64,000 nt of DNA from Aquisphaera giovannonii (lineage in GTDB: Bacteria > Planctomycetota > Planctomycetia > Isosphaerales > Isosphaeraceae), in contig NZ_CP042997.1 in NCBI RefSeq assembly GCF_008087625.1, forward strand, positions 1,860,001-1,924,000, written 5' to 3'. Of the stretch, positions 45,214 through 53,611 are shown piece after piece. A model generated the notes under the pieces. It saw only the letters and a program-made list of their open reading frames with translations, had not been told where the DNA came from and made no database searches. Within the stretch, counting starts at the first letter, position 1. Each line of letters opens with the position of its first letter. The position numbers were made by a program, and so were the translations under genes.

Positions 45214-45566
45214 GTTGTCAATTCCCTGCGGCGGTTCGGGAGCGTGTTCCCGGGTGCTCGCGCGTCGGCCCGCGGCTCGCATGACGCGGGTGCGAATTGA
45301 GGGGGAGAATCGGCCCGACCTTCCGCCGTGACGCTCTCAGTCCCCCGGACGCGGCCGGACCTTGGACGCGATCGCCGGGAGATCGTCGAATATTGGCACA
45401 GCCCGGAAGCCAATGCAAGTCCCCGCCGGCGCGGCCCGCGCGTCGACCGTCCGCCCTGCCACGCCTTGCCACGAGGATGCGATGCGCCTACCCTTGCTGG
45501 GGAATTCGCGTCCGGCCGCCCACCGGCCGCGGGGCCGTTCACAAGGGATATTGAAGGGGATTGACC
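45214..45566. other. Divergent intergenic region, nuoL / ferredoxin
   Basis: These 353 bp must hold the promoters of nuoL and the ferredoxin gene. An A+T-rich patch with a weak inverted repeat (TTGGC / GCCAA) is at about 45395-45416. It does not fit a sigma-54 element and no strong sigma-70 pair is visible. Confidence 0.35.
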
Positions 45567-45890
45567 ATGCCGACCGTGACCGTCGACGGCGAGAAGTCTT
45601 TCGAGGTGGAGTCGGGGAAGAAGCTGGTCCTCGCCATCGAGGACGCGGGGATCGACATCCTCCACAAGTGCGGGGGCAACGCCAAATGCACGACCTGCCG
45701 GGTCGAGATCCTCGGGGGCGACCTGGAGCCGCCGGTCCCCGCCGAGAGCGCGAGGCTGGCCAGGGAGGCCGACCTCCCCTCGAACGTCCGCCTCTCCTGC
45801 CAGGTCCGGGTCAACGGCGACCTCTGGGTCGCGGTCAAGAACCGCGCCTCGCAGCAGGGGATCGACGCCGGCCCCCGGCCCATGGACTGA
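45567..45890 (+). CDS. [2Fe-2S] ferredoxin
   Basis: A small electron carrier, 107 residues from ATG 45567 with GAAGGGG 7 nt upstream. The plant/adrenodoxin-type cluster motif CGGNAKCTTC supplies C35, C41 and C44, and the fourth ligand is C78 in RLSCQVRV. The fold strands are clear (PTVTVDGEKSFEVESGKKL). The partner reductase or oxygenase is unknown. It is divergent from nuoL and its stop is 86 bp from the convergent surface-protein gene. Confidence 0.92.
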   Translation: MPTVTVDGEKSFEVESGKKLVLAIEDAGIDILHKCGGNAKCTTCRVEILGGDLEPPVPAESARLAREADLPSNVRLSCQVRVNGDLWVAVKNRASQQGIDAGPRPMD

Positions 45891-45976
45891 TCGTTGCCGT
45901 TACCCAATCCGAGGCGGCGCGCCGGATGGCCCGGCGCGCCGCCCGAGAATGACGAGGTGCGATCCCGGGCGGAGGC

Positions 45977-47170
45977 TCACTGCGTGACCGACCCGATGTT
46001 GATGATCGCGGTCGGCACGTTGTTGATGATCGCGTTGGGGCCGGTGGCGGGGATGACCAGCCGGCTGGCCCCCGTCACGTTGCCGATCACGTACATCGGC
46101 GTGTCCACCTGCCGTCCGATGACGAAGGCGCTGCCCGGGCCGATGTTGATCCCGCCCTGAATGAACGCCCCCACGGACGGCTCCTGGACCGTGGACGTGG
46201 TGCCGACCAGCGACTGATTCAGGGACAGGACGTTGCTGCCGGAGCCCGTCCCCTTGGGCGGCTGGAGGATGGCGCCGAGGTCCCGGCCGATGAGGAACTG
46301 GGACCCGTTGGACAGGTTGATGTCGCCGCCGACGTTCAGCAGGTTCAGGTCGCGGCCGATGCTGAGGCTCGACCCCGTGTTCAGGTTGATCCCCTGGAGG
46401 ACGTCCAGGGTGTTCAGCGTCCCGCCCATGTTGATGGACGCGCCCGGCTGGATCGAGTTGAACGCGATGCGGTCCACGGTGGAAGTCCCGCCGATCGTGA
46501 TCGGGCCGGAGAGGTCCGCGGAGTGGAAGCCCTCGATCGTCCCGATCTGGCCGCTGTTCACGGTGATCTGGCCGACGTTCATGAGGTGGCCCTGGTTGGC
46601 CTGCCCGTAGGCATAGCTGTGGGCATACCCCTTGCGCTGGGCCGCCGGCAGCGGATTGATGGTCAGCTCGGTGTTGGCCGTCGAGCCGTCGACGATGATC
46701 CCCACCTTGCCGTCGGGCATCGCGTACGCCCGCACCACGCCGACGGGCTGGGGGTAGCTCGAAGGCTGGATGATCGACGCGGCGGACGTCGTCGTCTGGG
46801 TGTAGGTGCCGCCCGCCTGGTCGTTCTGCGAGGTCGCGATCGTGTTCGCGATGTAGCCGAGCTGCACCCGATAACGCGTCCCGTCCACCGTGACGACGTT
46901 CACGGCCTTGCCGCCCCGGAGGGTCTGGGTGACCGCGGCGTGGATGGTCCGGAATTCCCGGTTCCACCTCGGTGCGTCCTTGGCGAACGGGGGCAGGTTG
47001 ACGTTGCGGGCCAGGCGGGCGGAGGGGTTCCGGAGCAGCGCGACGGACGTGCCCACGTACTGGCGCAGGCTCATCGTCGACATGACGACGCGCTCTTCCA
47101 GCCCGCCCTCGATCCCCGGTCGGAACGCGCGAGGGGGAGTCCGGCGGACCTTCCTGCGGAAGTGGAACAT
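45977..47170 (-). CDS. LEPR-like exported protein with beta-helix-type repeats
   Basis: The protein has 397 residues from ATG 47170 (AGGAAGGA 8 nt upstream). The N-terminus MFHFRRKVRRTPPRAFRPG and GGLEERVVMS form a variant of the planctomycete LEPR-type export motif. The C-terminal two thirds shows short degenerate beta-strand repeats (GQITVNSGQIGTIEGFHSAD; GGTLNTLDVLQGINLNTGSS; LSIGRDLNLLNVGGDINLSN), suggesting a right-handed beta-helix or similar solenoid. There are no catalytic motifs. A surface or adhesion role is inferred. It follows the metallopeptidase gene by 301 bp on the same strand. Confidence 0.75.
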   Translation of the reverse strand: MFHFRRKVRRTPPRAFRPGIEGGLEERVVMSTMSLRQYVGTSVALLRNPSARLARNVNLPPFAKDAPRWNREFRTIHAAVTQTLRGGKAVNVVTVDGTRYRVQLGYIANTIATSQNDQAGGTYTQTTTSAASIIQPSSYPQPVGVVRAYAMPDGKVGIIVDGSTANTELTINPLPAAQRKGYAHSYAYGQANQGHLMNVGQITVNSGQIGTIEGFHSADLSGPITIGGTSTVDRIAFNSIQPGASINMGGTLNTLDVLQGINLNTGSSLSIGRDLNLLNVGGDINLSNGSQFLIGRDLGAILQPPKGTGSGSNVLSLNQSLVGTTSTVQEPSVGAFIQGGINIGPGSAFVIGRQVDTPMYVIGNVTGASRLVIPATGPNAIINNVPTAIINIGSVTQ

Positions 47171-47471
47171 GCGACGATCCTTCCTGATCGCGGCGAAGAG
47201 CGCGCTCGTGCATCCTTGCCCGGGCGGGACGAACGTCGGGGCGGCACGCCCCGGTCGCGCCGGGATCAAGCGCGGGGGCGGCCGGCCGCTCTCCTCCGCC
47301 GGCTCCCCAGTCTGGTGGGATTATCGGCGGCGAACCGCGACCATCGCGCCGAAACCCGGGGCCGGTCGGCGGCCCGGGTTCGGCGCGGGGGGGTTGGCGC
47401 GGAGCAGGCAGTCGCGACAACCGGCGCGGTTGTGCGGGTGGTCGGGGACGTCCGGCGATCGTCGCCCGGGA
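47171..47471. other. Intergenic region between ypfJ-like and LEPR-like genes
   Basis: These 301 bp lie between two minus-strand genes. Open frames on both strands continue through it but carry no motif. It should contain the promoter of the LEPR-like gene. No terminator with a U-run is seen. Confidence 0.3.
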
Positions 47472-48338
47472 TCAGAGGTCGCTCGCGTTGAACGTGTCGC
47501 CGCCGTCCATGTCCCCGGACTGGAGGCCCTTGCGGAACCAGCGCACCCGCTGGGCCGACGAGCCGTGCGTGAACGTATCCGGGTTGGCGTAGCCCTGGGT
47601 CTGCTTCTGGAGCGTGTCGTCCCCGATCCGGGAGGCGGCATTCAGGCCGGACTCGATGTCCCCCTGCTCCAGGATGTTCTTCATCTCGTGCGCGTGGTGC
47701 GCCCAGACGCCGGCGAAGTAGTCCGCCTGGAGCTCCAGCCTCACCGAGAGGGCGTTCGCCTCCTCCTTGCCGGCCTGCTGCTGCAGCCGCTGGACCTTCT
47801 CGCTGATGCCCAGCAGGTCCTGCACGTGGTGGCCGACCTCGTGGGCGATCACGTACGCCTGGGCGAACTGCCCGGGGGCCTTGAAGCGGCGGGCGAGCTC
47901 GTCGTAGAAGGCGAGGTCGATGTAGACCTTCTTGTCCATCGGGCAGTAGAACGGCCCCATGCCGCTGCTGGCGTTGCCGCAGCCCGACTGGACCTGGTCG
48001 CGGAAGAGCACCATCGTGGTCGGCTCGTATCGCGCCCCTTTCTTGGCGAACAGCTCGGTCCAGACGTCCTCCGTCAGGGCCAGCGTCTTCGTGGCGAGGA
48101 TCCGGTTCGCCTTCTCCTCGGCCGTCTCCTCGACCTTGCCGTCCTTGGCGGGGGCCTGCTGCTGTTGCTGCTGACGCTGGCCGATCTGCTGGAGGAGGGC
48201 CCGGGGGTCGGCACCGGTGATGAAGCTGGCCAGGAGGACCAGGATGATGGTGCCCAGCCCGCCCCCGATGACCATCGGGCCCGACAAGGCACGACGGTCC
48301 TCGACATTCTCGCTCTCGCGCTCTTCGTCCAGACGCAT
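47472..48338 (-). CDS. YpfJ-family neutral zinc metallopeptidase
   Basis: The protein has 288 residues from ATG 48338. One membrane helix (about 23-41) anchors it, then a Gln-rich stretch (QRQQQQQQ). The peptidase domain has QSGCGNASSGMGPFYCPMDK with two cysteines, and the zinc motif HEVGHH (HExxH at 166-170), plus ALSVRLELQADYFAGVWAHH, whose Glu is the probable third ligand. This matches the YpfJ/PF04228 family, whose substrates are unknown. The catalytic face is probably periplasmic. HtrA lies 125 bp upstream on the same strand, so a proteolysis-themed pair is possible. Confidence 0.93.
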   Translation of the reverse strand: MRLDEERESENVEDRRALSGPMVIGGGLGTIILVLLASFITGADPRALLQQIGQRQQQQQQAPAKDGKVEETAEEKANRILATKTLALTEDVWTELFAKKGARYEPTTMVLFRDQVQSGCGNASSGMGPFYCPMDKKVYIDLAFYDELARRFKAPGQFAQAYVIAHEVGHHVQDLLGISEKVQRLQQQAGKEEANALSVRLELQADYFAGVWAHHAHEMKNILEQGDIESGLNAASRIGDDTLQKQTQGYANPDTFTHGSSAQRVRWFRKGLQSGDMDGGDTFNASDL

Positions 48339-48463
48339 GTGGTGTCCCCCTGGGTAGGCCGACTCGTGGTGCCCGATCGCGGCGAAGCGAGGTCGCGCCG
48401 TCCGGCCGCAGTATGCAACCCTCGCGCCGCCTTGGTCGCGTCAAGAGATAAGTAGGCGCGAGG

Positions 48464-49711
48464 TCACGATTCGCCAAGCGTGACCGAGATGTCCATGGGC
48501 TTCCCGTCCCGGACGACGGTGACCCGCACCGCCGTCCCGGGCCGATTCTTCTCCACCTCGTTGAGGAGCTCGTCCACCGTCCTCACCCGCCGGTGCTCGA
48601 TGGCGACGATCAGGTCGGCGGAGTCCGTGTCCAGGTAGCGCCGGACGAAGCCCATCCCGAGGCGTTCCTGCCGGACCTGGGCCGGCTGGATGCCCGCCTC
48701 CTCCGCCGGCCCCCCCTGGACGAGCTGCATGACCAGGAGGCCCTCCCCCGTCGCGTAGACCCGGGCGATCCCCAGGTCGCCGCGGATCACCCGGCCGTCC
48801 TCAATCAGGGCCTTGAGGATCCTCGTGATCGCGTTGATGGGCACGGCGAAGCTGATCCCCGCCGACTGCCCGACCTGGCTGACGATCGCCGTGTTCATGC
48901 CGATGACCTGCCCGCGAGCGTTGAGCAGGGGCCCGCCCGAGTTCCCGGGGTTGATCGCCGCGTCGGTCTGGATGATCCCCTTGATCATGCGGCCGTTCTT
49001 GGCCTTCAGCGACCGGTCCAGGCTGCTGACGATCCCCGTCGTCAGCGTCCGCTCCAGGCCGAACGGGTTGCCCAGGGCCATGATCTTCTGCCCGACCAAA
49101 ACCCGGGACGAGTCGCCGAACGTCACGGGGAAGAGCTTGTCCTTGGGCACGTTGACCAGCAGGATCGCGACGTCGTTGGACGCGTCCTGGCCGATGACCT
49201 TCGCGGGGTGCGTCGAGCCGTCGAAGAGGGTCACGCGGACCGCCCCGGCGCCCTGGATCACGTGGAAATTGGTCATCACGTGCCCCTGCCGGTCGATCAC
49301 GAACCCGGACCCGGAGCCCGACGACGTCTCGTCCCCGAAGAAGCCCACGCCCTCGGACTCGGTCGTGATGTTCACCACGCTCTTGTTGACCGTGGCGTAG
49401 ACCTGGACGTTGTTCCGCTCCTCCGGATCCAGCTCCTTGAGGATGTCCTCCGGCTTGCCCGGGGGCTGGGCGTTCGCCTCCGGGATGGGCAGGGGGGGGA
49501 CGTCCCGCGACGACCCGCGATCGTCGGGGCCCGCCCCCGGGAACTGCGCGTAGGACACCTCCGGCACCGGCTCCGTCCGGGCCGACTTCGTCGCCTGCCC
49601 GCGGAGCGCCAGCCGCGGGCCGAAGAAGGCGGCCACCAAACCGAGCGTGACGGCCGCCGTGAGCGCGTGGGCCGCGACCGTCCTCAAGACCGAACCATTC
49701 CTGTCGTCCAT
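48464..49711 (-). CDS. HtrA/Deg-type serine protease with one PDZ domain
   Basis: The protein has 415 residues from ATG 49711. An N-terminal membrane anchor (about 13-31) is followed by a linker and the trypsin-like domain with catalytic triad H150 (TNFHV), D180 (DASNDVAIL) and S258 (NPGNSGGPL), then a single PDZ domain (about 310-410) ending SVTLGES. Predicted role: periplasmic quality control of misfolded envelope proteins. Domain order and residues are complete, so it is likely active. It lies 125 bp upstream of the YpfJ-like gene and 80 bp downstream of rsmD on the same strand. Confidence 0.95.
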   Translation of the reverse strand: MDDRNGSVLRTVAAHALTAAVTLGLVAAFFGPRLALRGQATKSARTEPVPEVSYAQFPGAGPDDRGSSRDVPPLPIPEANAQPPGKPEDILKELDPEERNNVQVYATVNKSVVNITTESEGVGFFGDETSSGSGSGFVIDRQGHVMTNFHVIQGAGAVRVTLFDGSTHPAKVIGQDASNDVAILLVNVPKDKLFPVTFGDSSRVLVGQKIMALGNPFGLERTLTTGIVSSLDRSLKAKNGRMIKGIIQTDAAINPGNSGGPLLNARGQVIGMNTAIVSQVGQSAGISFAVPINAITRILKALIEDGRVIRGDLGIARVYATGEGLLVMQLVQGGPAEEAGIQPAQVRQERLGMGFVRRYLDTDSADLIVAIEHRRVRTVDELLNEVEKNRPGTAVRVTVVRDGKPMDISVTLGES

Positions 49712-49791
49712 CCCGATATGCCCCCCTCGCGCGGAACCTCATCCAGCCAGAGGCATTGTAGGGATCGCGCGGGGCGGGAACCAACCCTTTT

Positions 49792-50424
49792 TCAGCGCGG
49801 GCCCGCCTCGCCCTCGTCGGGCCGGGCCGCCTCGCCTCCGGGCCAATCCGGAGCGGGCTCGTAGAAGATCAGGAGGGTGTTCCCGTAGCGCTTCTGGCGG
49901 GTCTCCCGGAGCGGGCCGGGCCCCAGCTCGCGGTACTCCTTGGGGTGGATCTGGACGACGACCAGCCCCCCGGCGAACTCGTCCTCCGGGGCGTCGTCGC
50001 GGCGGCGGAGCAGGCCCGGGCGGCCGGCGAGGATGGCCATCGTCTCCACCCACATGTCGCGATACTGGGGCGGGGCCACGTAGATCAGGTCGAAGGACTG
50101 CGGGGTCGTCCTCAGGAACCTCAGCGCGTCGAACTGGTGCACGCTCGCCCGGCCGGCCAGGCCCGTCGCCGCCAGGTTCTTGCGGATGACGGCGACGGCC
50201 TTCGGCTCCAGGTCCAGGAACGTGCAATGCGCGGCGCCCTGGCTGAGCGCCTCGATCCCGACGCCCCCGCTGCCGGCGAACACGTCGAGCACGTCCACCC
50301 CCTCGATGCGGGGCCGGAGGATGTCGAAGAGGGACGCCTTGACCCGGTCCATGATCGGGCGGGTCGTCCGCCCCGGCACCATCGCCAGCTCCCTGCCTTT
50401 CGCGCTCCCCGCCACCACCCGCAT
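49792..50424 (-). CDS. rsmD: 16S rRNA (guanine966-N2)-methyltransferase RsmD
   Basis: RsmD methylates G966 of 16S rRNA. The 210 residues include MRVVAGSAKGRELAMVPGRT (family N-terminus), TRPIMDRVKASLFDIL, SAM motif VLDVFAGSGGVGIEALSQGA and the substrate strand IYVAPPQY. The usual catalytic motif is DPPY/DPPF, so the Asp is replaced by Ala here, which is worth noting although planctomycete members often differ. The C-terminal extension is Gly/Pro/Glu-rich. It lies between htrA and the EIIA-like gene on the same strand. Confidence 0.9.
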   Translation of the reverse strand: MRVVAGSAKGRELAMVPGRTTRPIMDRVKASLFDILRPRIEGVDVLDVFAGSGGVGIEALSQGAAHCTFLDLEPKAVAVIRKNLAATGLAGRASVHQFDALRFLRTTPQSFDLIYVAPPQYRDMWVETMAILAGRPGLLRRRDDAPEDEFAGGLVVVQIHPKEYRELGPGPLRETRQKRYGNTLLIFYEPAPDWPGGEAARPDEGEAGPR

Positions 50425-50461
50425 CCCGTCGCCCCTCCCCTCGATCCGAGCCTCCGGCCCG

Positions 50462-50941
50462 TCAGGACGCCGCGTCCGCGTCGCGGAGGCGTCGCCGGAC
50501 GTCGTCCGCCGTGCCCGAGAGCCGGACCGCCTCCCGGAACGCCGGGTCGCGGAGCCGCCCGAGCCACGCGTCGAAGAGCGCCTGCTTCGCGGCCTCCGCG
50601 GACCGCTCCGGCGGAGTCAGGATCGCCAGCACCAGGTGCACGGGCTCCCCGTCGAGGCTCTCATATCCGCCCAGCCCCTTCCGGGAGACCCCGAGCGCCG
50701 CGACGGTCCGCTCGAGGCCGCGGCACCAGGCGTGGGGGATCGCCACCCCCTCGCCGATGGCCGTCGGCCCCAGCTCGGCCCGGTCGATCATCGCCTCGAC
50801 CGCCCGGCCCGCGAGGGCAGGGGGGATGGCCCCGGCGGCCGCCATCGCGTCCACGATCGCGGCGAAGGCCGAGTCCCGATCGGCGACGCCCCGGTCGTCG
50901 AGCAGGACCACGGCTTGGAGGCTCTCGGCCAGTCGGGTCAC
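50462..50941 (-). CDS. PTS EIIA type-2 (PtsN/FruA-like) domain protein
   Basis: The protein has 159 residues from GTG 50941 (VTRLAESLQAV). The single EIIA domain has the phosphorylatable His in GEGVAIPHAWC (H70) and the pattern EPVHLVLAILTPPERSAEAA, typical of EIIA-Fru/Ntr. It accepts phosphate from HPr (or NPr) and regulates rather than transports when solitary. No EIIB/EIIC or HPr is adjacent. Frames extend to 50977, but the extra N-terminus is Pro/Arg-rich and would approach the tRNA remnant, so I use the GTG. Confidence 0.8.
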   Translation of the reverse strand: MTRLAESLQAVVLLDDRGVADRDSAFAAIVDAMAAAGAIPPALAGRAVEAMIDRAELGPTAIGEGVAIPHAWCRGLERTVAALGVSRKGLGGYESLDGEPVHLVLAILTPPERSAEAAKQALFDAWLGRLRDPAFREAVRLSGTADDVRRRLRDADAAS

Positions 50942-50983
50942 GGAACGGCACCAAGGGGGCCGGCGGGGGCAAGCCATCCGGGA

Positions 50984-51068
50984 TGCGAGAGGAGGGAATC
51001 AAACCCTCACCCCTTGCGGGACAGGATCCTAAGTCCTGCGGCGGCAGCGACGCAAGCCATTACCCCGC
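50984..51068 (-). tRNA. tRNA-Leu(TAG), degenerate 5' third: possible attachment-site remnant
   Basis: Read on the minus strand, the 3' two thirds is a good tRNA-Leu: anticodon stem CAGGA/TCCTG with loop CTTAGGA (anticodon TAG, U33 and G37 present), a class II variable arm, T-stem GAGGG/CCCTC and acceptor CTCTCGC-A. The 5' third pairs only partly with the acceptor (6 of 7, with wobbles), and the D-arm lacks U8, A14 and G18-G19. The T-loop has T in place of the conserved C56. No CCA is encoded. So it is probably a decayed or partial copy, not a functional tRNA. Confidence 0.55.
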
Positions 51069-51325
51069 AGATTCTTCGCATCTCATAAACGGACGCCAAT
51101 CCCTTTCCTTGCCCTACGGGATCGAGATTCCCCCCGACCTGGCTTTCATCGCGGCCGTCTGGGTGGATCTCCCGGAGGCGGTCCGCACCTGGGTCTCCAG
51201 CACGGTGAAGTCCGTCGTGATCGCCGGGGGTGCCAGGCCGGCCAAGGCGGACGGAGCTCAGCAGAACCGTCCAGGCGGCGGCAGTGAACCGATACGCCCA
51301 GAGTCTCAACTGGAGGCATGACACC

Positions 51326-51493
51326 ATGCTGCGGAAAGTCGGGTTCGCCTCTCTCGCCGGGCTGGTCCTCCTCGGAGCCGGTGCCCTGATAGCGGTGCCG
51401 ATTCGCGAGGGCAAGACGTCGAGCGTAGCTGATGCCGAGAGGGGGCCGGCGGGCTGGCCGAGGCCTCAGACTCCGAGCTGTGATCAAGTCTAG
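51326..51493 (+). CDS. Small membrane-anchored peptide, possibly a truncated gene
   Basis: The protein has 55 residues from ATG 51326, with TGGAGG 9 nt upstream. One hydrophobic helix (VGFASLAGLVLLGAGALIAV) is followed by a short polar tail ending PSCDQV. A full domain would be expected after the anchor, so it may be the 5' remnant of a larger gene cut at the island edge. No family recognised. Confidence 0.35.
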   Translation: MLRKVGFASLAGLVLLGAGALIAVPIREGKTSSVADAERGPAGWPRPQTPSCDQV

Positions 51494-51510
51494 GAGTAGA
51501 GCAGGCGGGC

Positions 51511-51540
51511 TAGACGCCGCATACTGTACTTGTGTACAAT
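51511..51540 (+). promoter_or_regulatory. Candidate sigma-70 promoter for the ImmA/IrrE-PIN pair
   Basis: TAGACG (51511-51516) and TACAAT (51535-51540) are separated by 18 bp. The -10 box is embedded in TGTAC repeats (TGTACTTGTGTACA), a possible binding site for an autoregulator. The next gene starts 155 bp downstream. Confidence 0.35.
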
Positions 51541-51694
51541 AAGTCTGGTTGTAGGGTTGACAAGCAAGTTCCGAAGAGGTAGCCCCTCCCGTTCCCTTGC
51601 CCCCAACGAATATACTGTCGATGGAGGGAGGCTCCAGCTGCGTTACCCGAACGGAGAAACCACTACCGTCGCAACCAAGAAAAGAGCCCCAGTC

Positions 51695-52726
51695 ATGACC
51701 GTCAGCGCCACCAACCCGATGGCCGACCTTTACCGCCGGCTGAAGTCTGTCGGCCTGACGAAGAGGAAGGTCCGCGATTTCATACTGCCGGACTGGTGGG
51801 ATGACCAGATTGCGGTGAATCCGGCCGCGTTCGCCGAGGGCATCAGCTACATCTCGCGGCATTTGGGACTCGATCTGGCTTCGTTACGCGATCCTTCCGG
51901 CGCCTTGCGGTTCCGCGACACGGGCGTCTGCAAATTCAAGAAGTCTAAAGGGACTTCTGAAGACCAGTTGCAGTTGACGCGATCGCTGGCCACCCGTGTT
52001 GCCGGGCTAGTGAACGCTGCGACTATGGAGCCGTGCTGCCCCCTCCCGAAAACCGCCGCCCAGATGCGTAGCGAAATCCTCGGCCAGGGCCAGCCGTGGG
52101 TGAGCCTGTCCAATCTGCTGGATTATTGCTGGTCGCTCGGCGTGCCGGTCGTCCATCTCTCTTCGTTTCTAACGACCCGGCAGCCCGACGGCATGGCCGT
52201 CAAGGTCCGCGGACGTCCTGTGGTCGTTCTCTGCAAGAAGGTCAAGGCCTCGGCGTGGCTGCTGTTCATTCTTGCGCACGAGTTGGGCCATATCGCCCTC
52301 GGGCACATTCCCGACAACGGCGTTCTGATCGACGAAAATGTCGATACCAATGAGAACGATGACGAGGAGGCAGCGGCAAATGCATTTGCGATCGAGTTGC
52401 TGGCCGGAGCCAAAGAAGCGAAGTTTCGCGCCGGCGGGCGATGGCCGAATGCCGAAATGCTGTCGCAGCGTGCGAGGGAACTGGGGCGGGAACTTCAGAT
52501 TGATCCCGGCCATATCATCCTGAATTACGCTCATACAATGGGCAAGGAATTCTTCCCGGTCGCGAATGCGGCGATCGGCAAACTTGGGGGGCCAGACGCG
52601 ATTGGGATTGTGCGGAGGAAACTAGCGCAACATCTCGATTGGTCTCGCCTGCCTGAAGACAGCAGCGAATTTCTGATGCGAGTCAGCCAGGCCGAGAATA
52701 CGAGTGATTTACCTCTCGGACAATGA
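51695..52726 (+). CDS. ImmA/IrrE-family zinc metallopeptidase
   Basis: The protein has 343 residues from ATG 51695 (start not certain; the frame is open further upstream). The N-terminal 80 residues (LTKRKVRDFILPDWWDDQIA; SRHLGLDLASLRDPSGALRF) replace the XRE helix-turn-helix often fused to this family. The peptidase core has HELGHIALGH (HExxH at 195-199) and EEAAANAFAIELLAGA, whose Glu is the third zinc ligand. Relatives cleave repressors or antitoxins (ImmA on ImmR, IrrE on DdrO). Codon use and G+C are clearly lower than in the left part of the window. It overlaps the PIN-like gene by 23 bp, so the two are translationally coupled. Confidence 0.85.
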   Translation: MTVSATNPMADLYRRLKSVGLTKRKVRDFILPDWWDDQIAVNPAAFAEGISYISRHLGLDLASLRDPSGALRFRDTGVCKFKKSKGTSEDQLQLTRSLATRVAGLVNAATMEPCCPLPKTAAQMRSEILGQGQPWVSLSNLLDYCWSLGVPVVHLSSFLTTRQPDGMAVKVRGRPVVVLCKKVKASAWLLFILAHELGHIALGHIPDNGVLIDENVDTNENDDEEAAANAFAIELLAGAKEAKFRAGGRWPNAEMLSQRARELGRELQIDPGHIILNYAHTMGKEFFPVANAAIGKLGGPDAIGIVRRKLAQHLDWSRLPEDSSEFLMRVSQAENTSDLPLGQ

Positions 52727-53345
52727 CATCGTCGAGAAGCTGGCAATTTGTGATCTGTTAGATGACGCGCTACGCGCATTCGACGCCACCAGGGCCGACG
52801 TGCTAGTCGTCCCCACGCTCAAGAATCGCATCGGAATCGGGATGGCCCGGCCGAAAGTGATCAGGCGTCTTGGTGCGGAGGTCGCTGATCGACTAATGGA
52901 GTTTCTCGGCACGGTCAGGGAAGTCAACGATTATTCCTATCAAGACCATGATCTGCTCGAAAGCCTGGATGACAGCGTCGAGATTGACGCAGGCGAGATA
53001 GTCCTGCTCTCGGCTACTGCGAAATTGGGAGATTATCTTCTCCTGACCGGGGACAAGCGTTGCCTTAAGGCGGTGGCGAGTTGCCCGGAATGCGAGCACA
53101 TCGCCAAGCGGATTAGGGGCCGGGTAGTGTGCTTCGAGCAGATCATACTCCGAATAATCGACGTTGACGGCTATGACGCCGTAAAGGCGAAAGTAATCCC
53201 CGTGCTGCACGCGTGCGACACCGCGCTGCGGGCGGCATTTGGCTCCGGTATGCATGCGACGCAGTCCAACACATGCGATTGCCTCCAGAGTTACATCGCG
53301 GAGATCCGCGCTTTTCCCATTGATCTTCTGATGGACGGGCATTGA
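52704..53345 (+). CDS. PIN-domain-like protein, partner of the ImmA/IrrE peptidase
   Basis: The protein has 213 residues from GTG 52704, overlapping the upstream gene by 23 bp. The N-terminus MIYLSDNDIVEKLAICDLL has the early Asp residues of PIN nucleases; EIDAGEIVLLSATA and DYLLLTGDKRCLKAV provide the mid-chain acidic cluster and the TGD motif. The C-terminal third (about 140-213) has Cys residues but no domain I know. PIN toxins cleave RNA. The pairing with an ImmA/IrrE protease, in place of a classical antitoxin, suggests a toxin/regulator or anti-phage module. Assignment as PIN is from motifs and is moderate. Confidence 0.65.
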   Translation: MIYLSDNDIVEKLAICDLLDDALRAFDATRADVLVVPTLKNRIGIGMARPKVIRRLGAEVADRLMEFLGTVREVNDYSYQDHDLLESLDDSVEIDAGEIVLLSATAKLGDYLLLTGDKRCLKAVASCPECEHIAKRIRGRVVCFEQIILRIIDVDGYDAVKAKVIPVLHACDTALRAAFGSGMHATQSNTCDCLQSYIAEIRAFPIDLLMDGH

Positions 53346-53611
53346 GCGGCACCGTGGACAGAATGATCGGTTGTCTCGACTGAGTCCAGCACGGTACGTC
53401 TGAGGACGTCGTCCACAAGGCTGGGCGGTCTTTCCCCATCCGACGCTTGCCTTTCTACTTGGTTTCGTTGAGAACCGCGTCGTCTCCGCGAGTACGGCCT
53501 CCGCATCGGCATCAGGCTGCTCGCCAGCCCGCGATTGTCACCGAACTCCAGGAAGGTAGGCGCCGCACTCATTCGAATCTCTTTGTCCAACCGGAGAATG
53601 CGCAAGCAACC

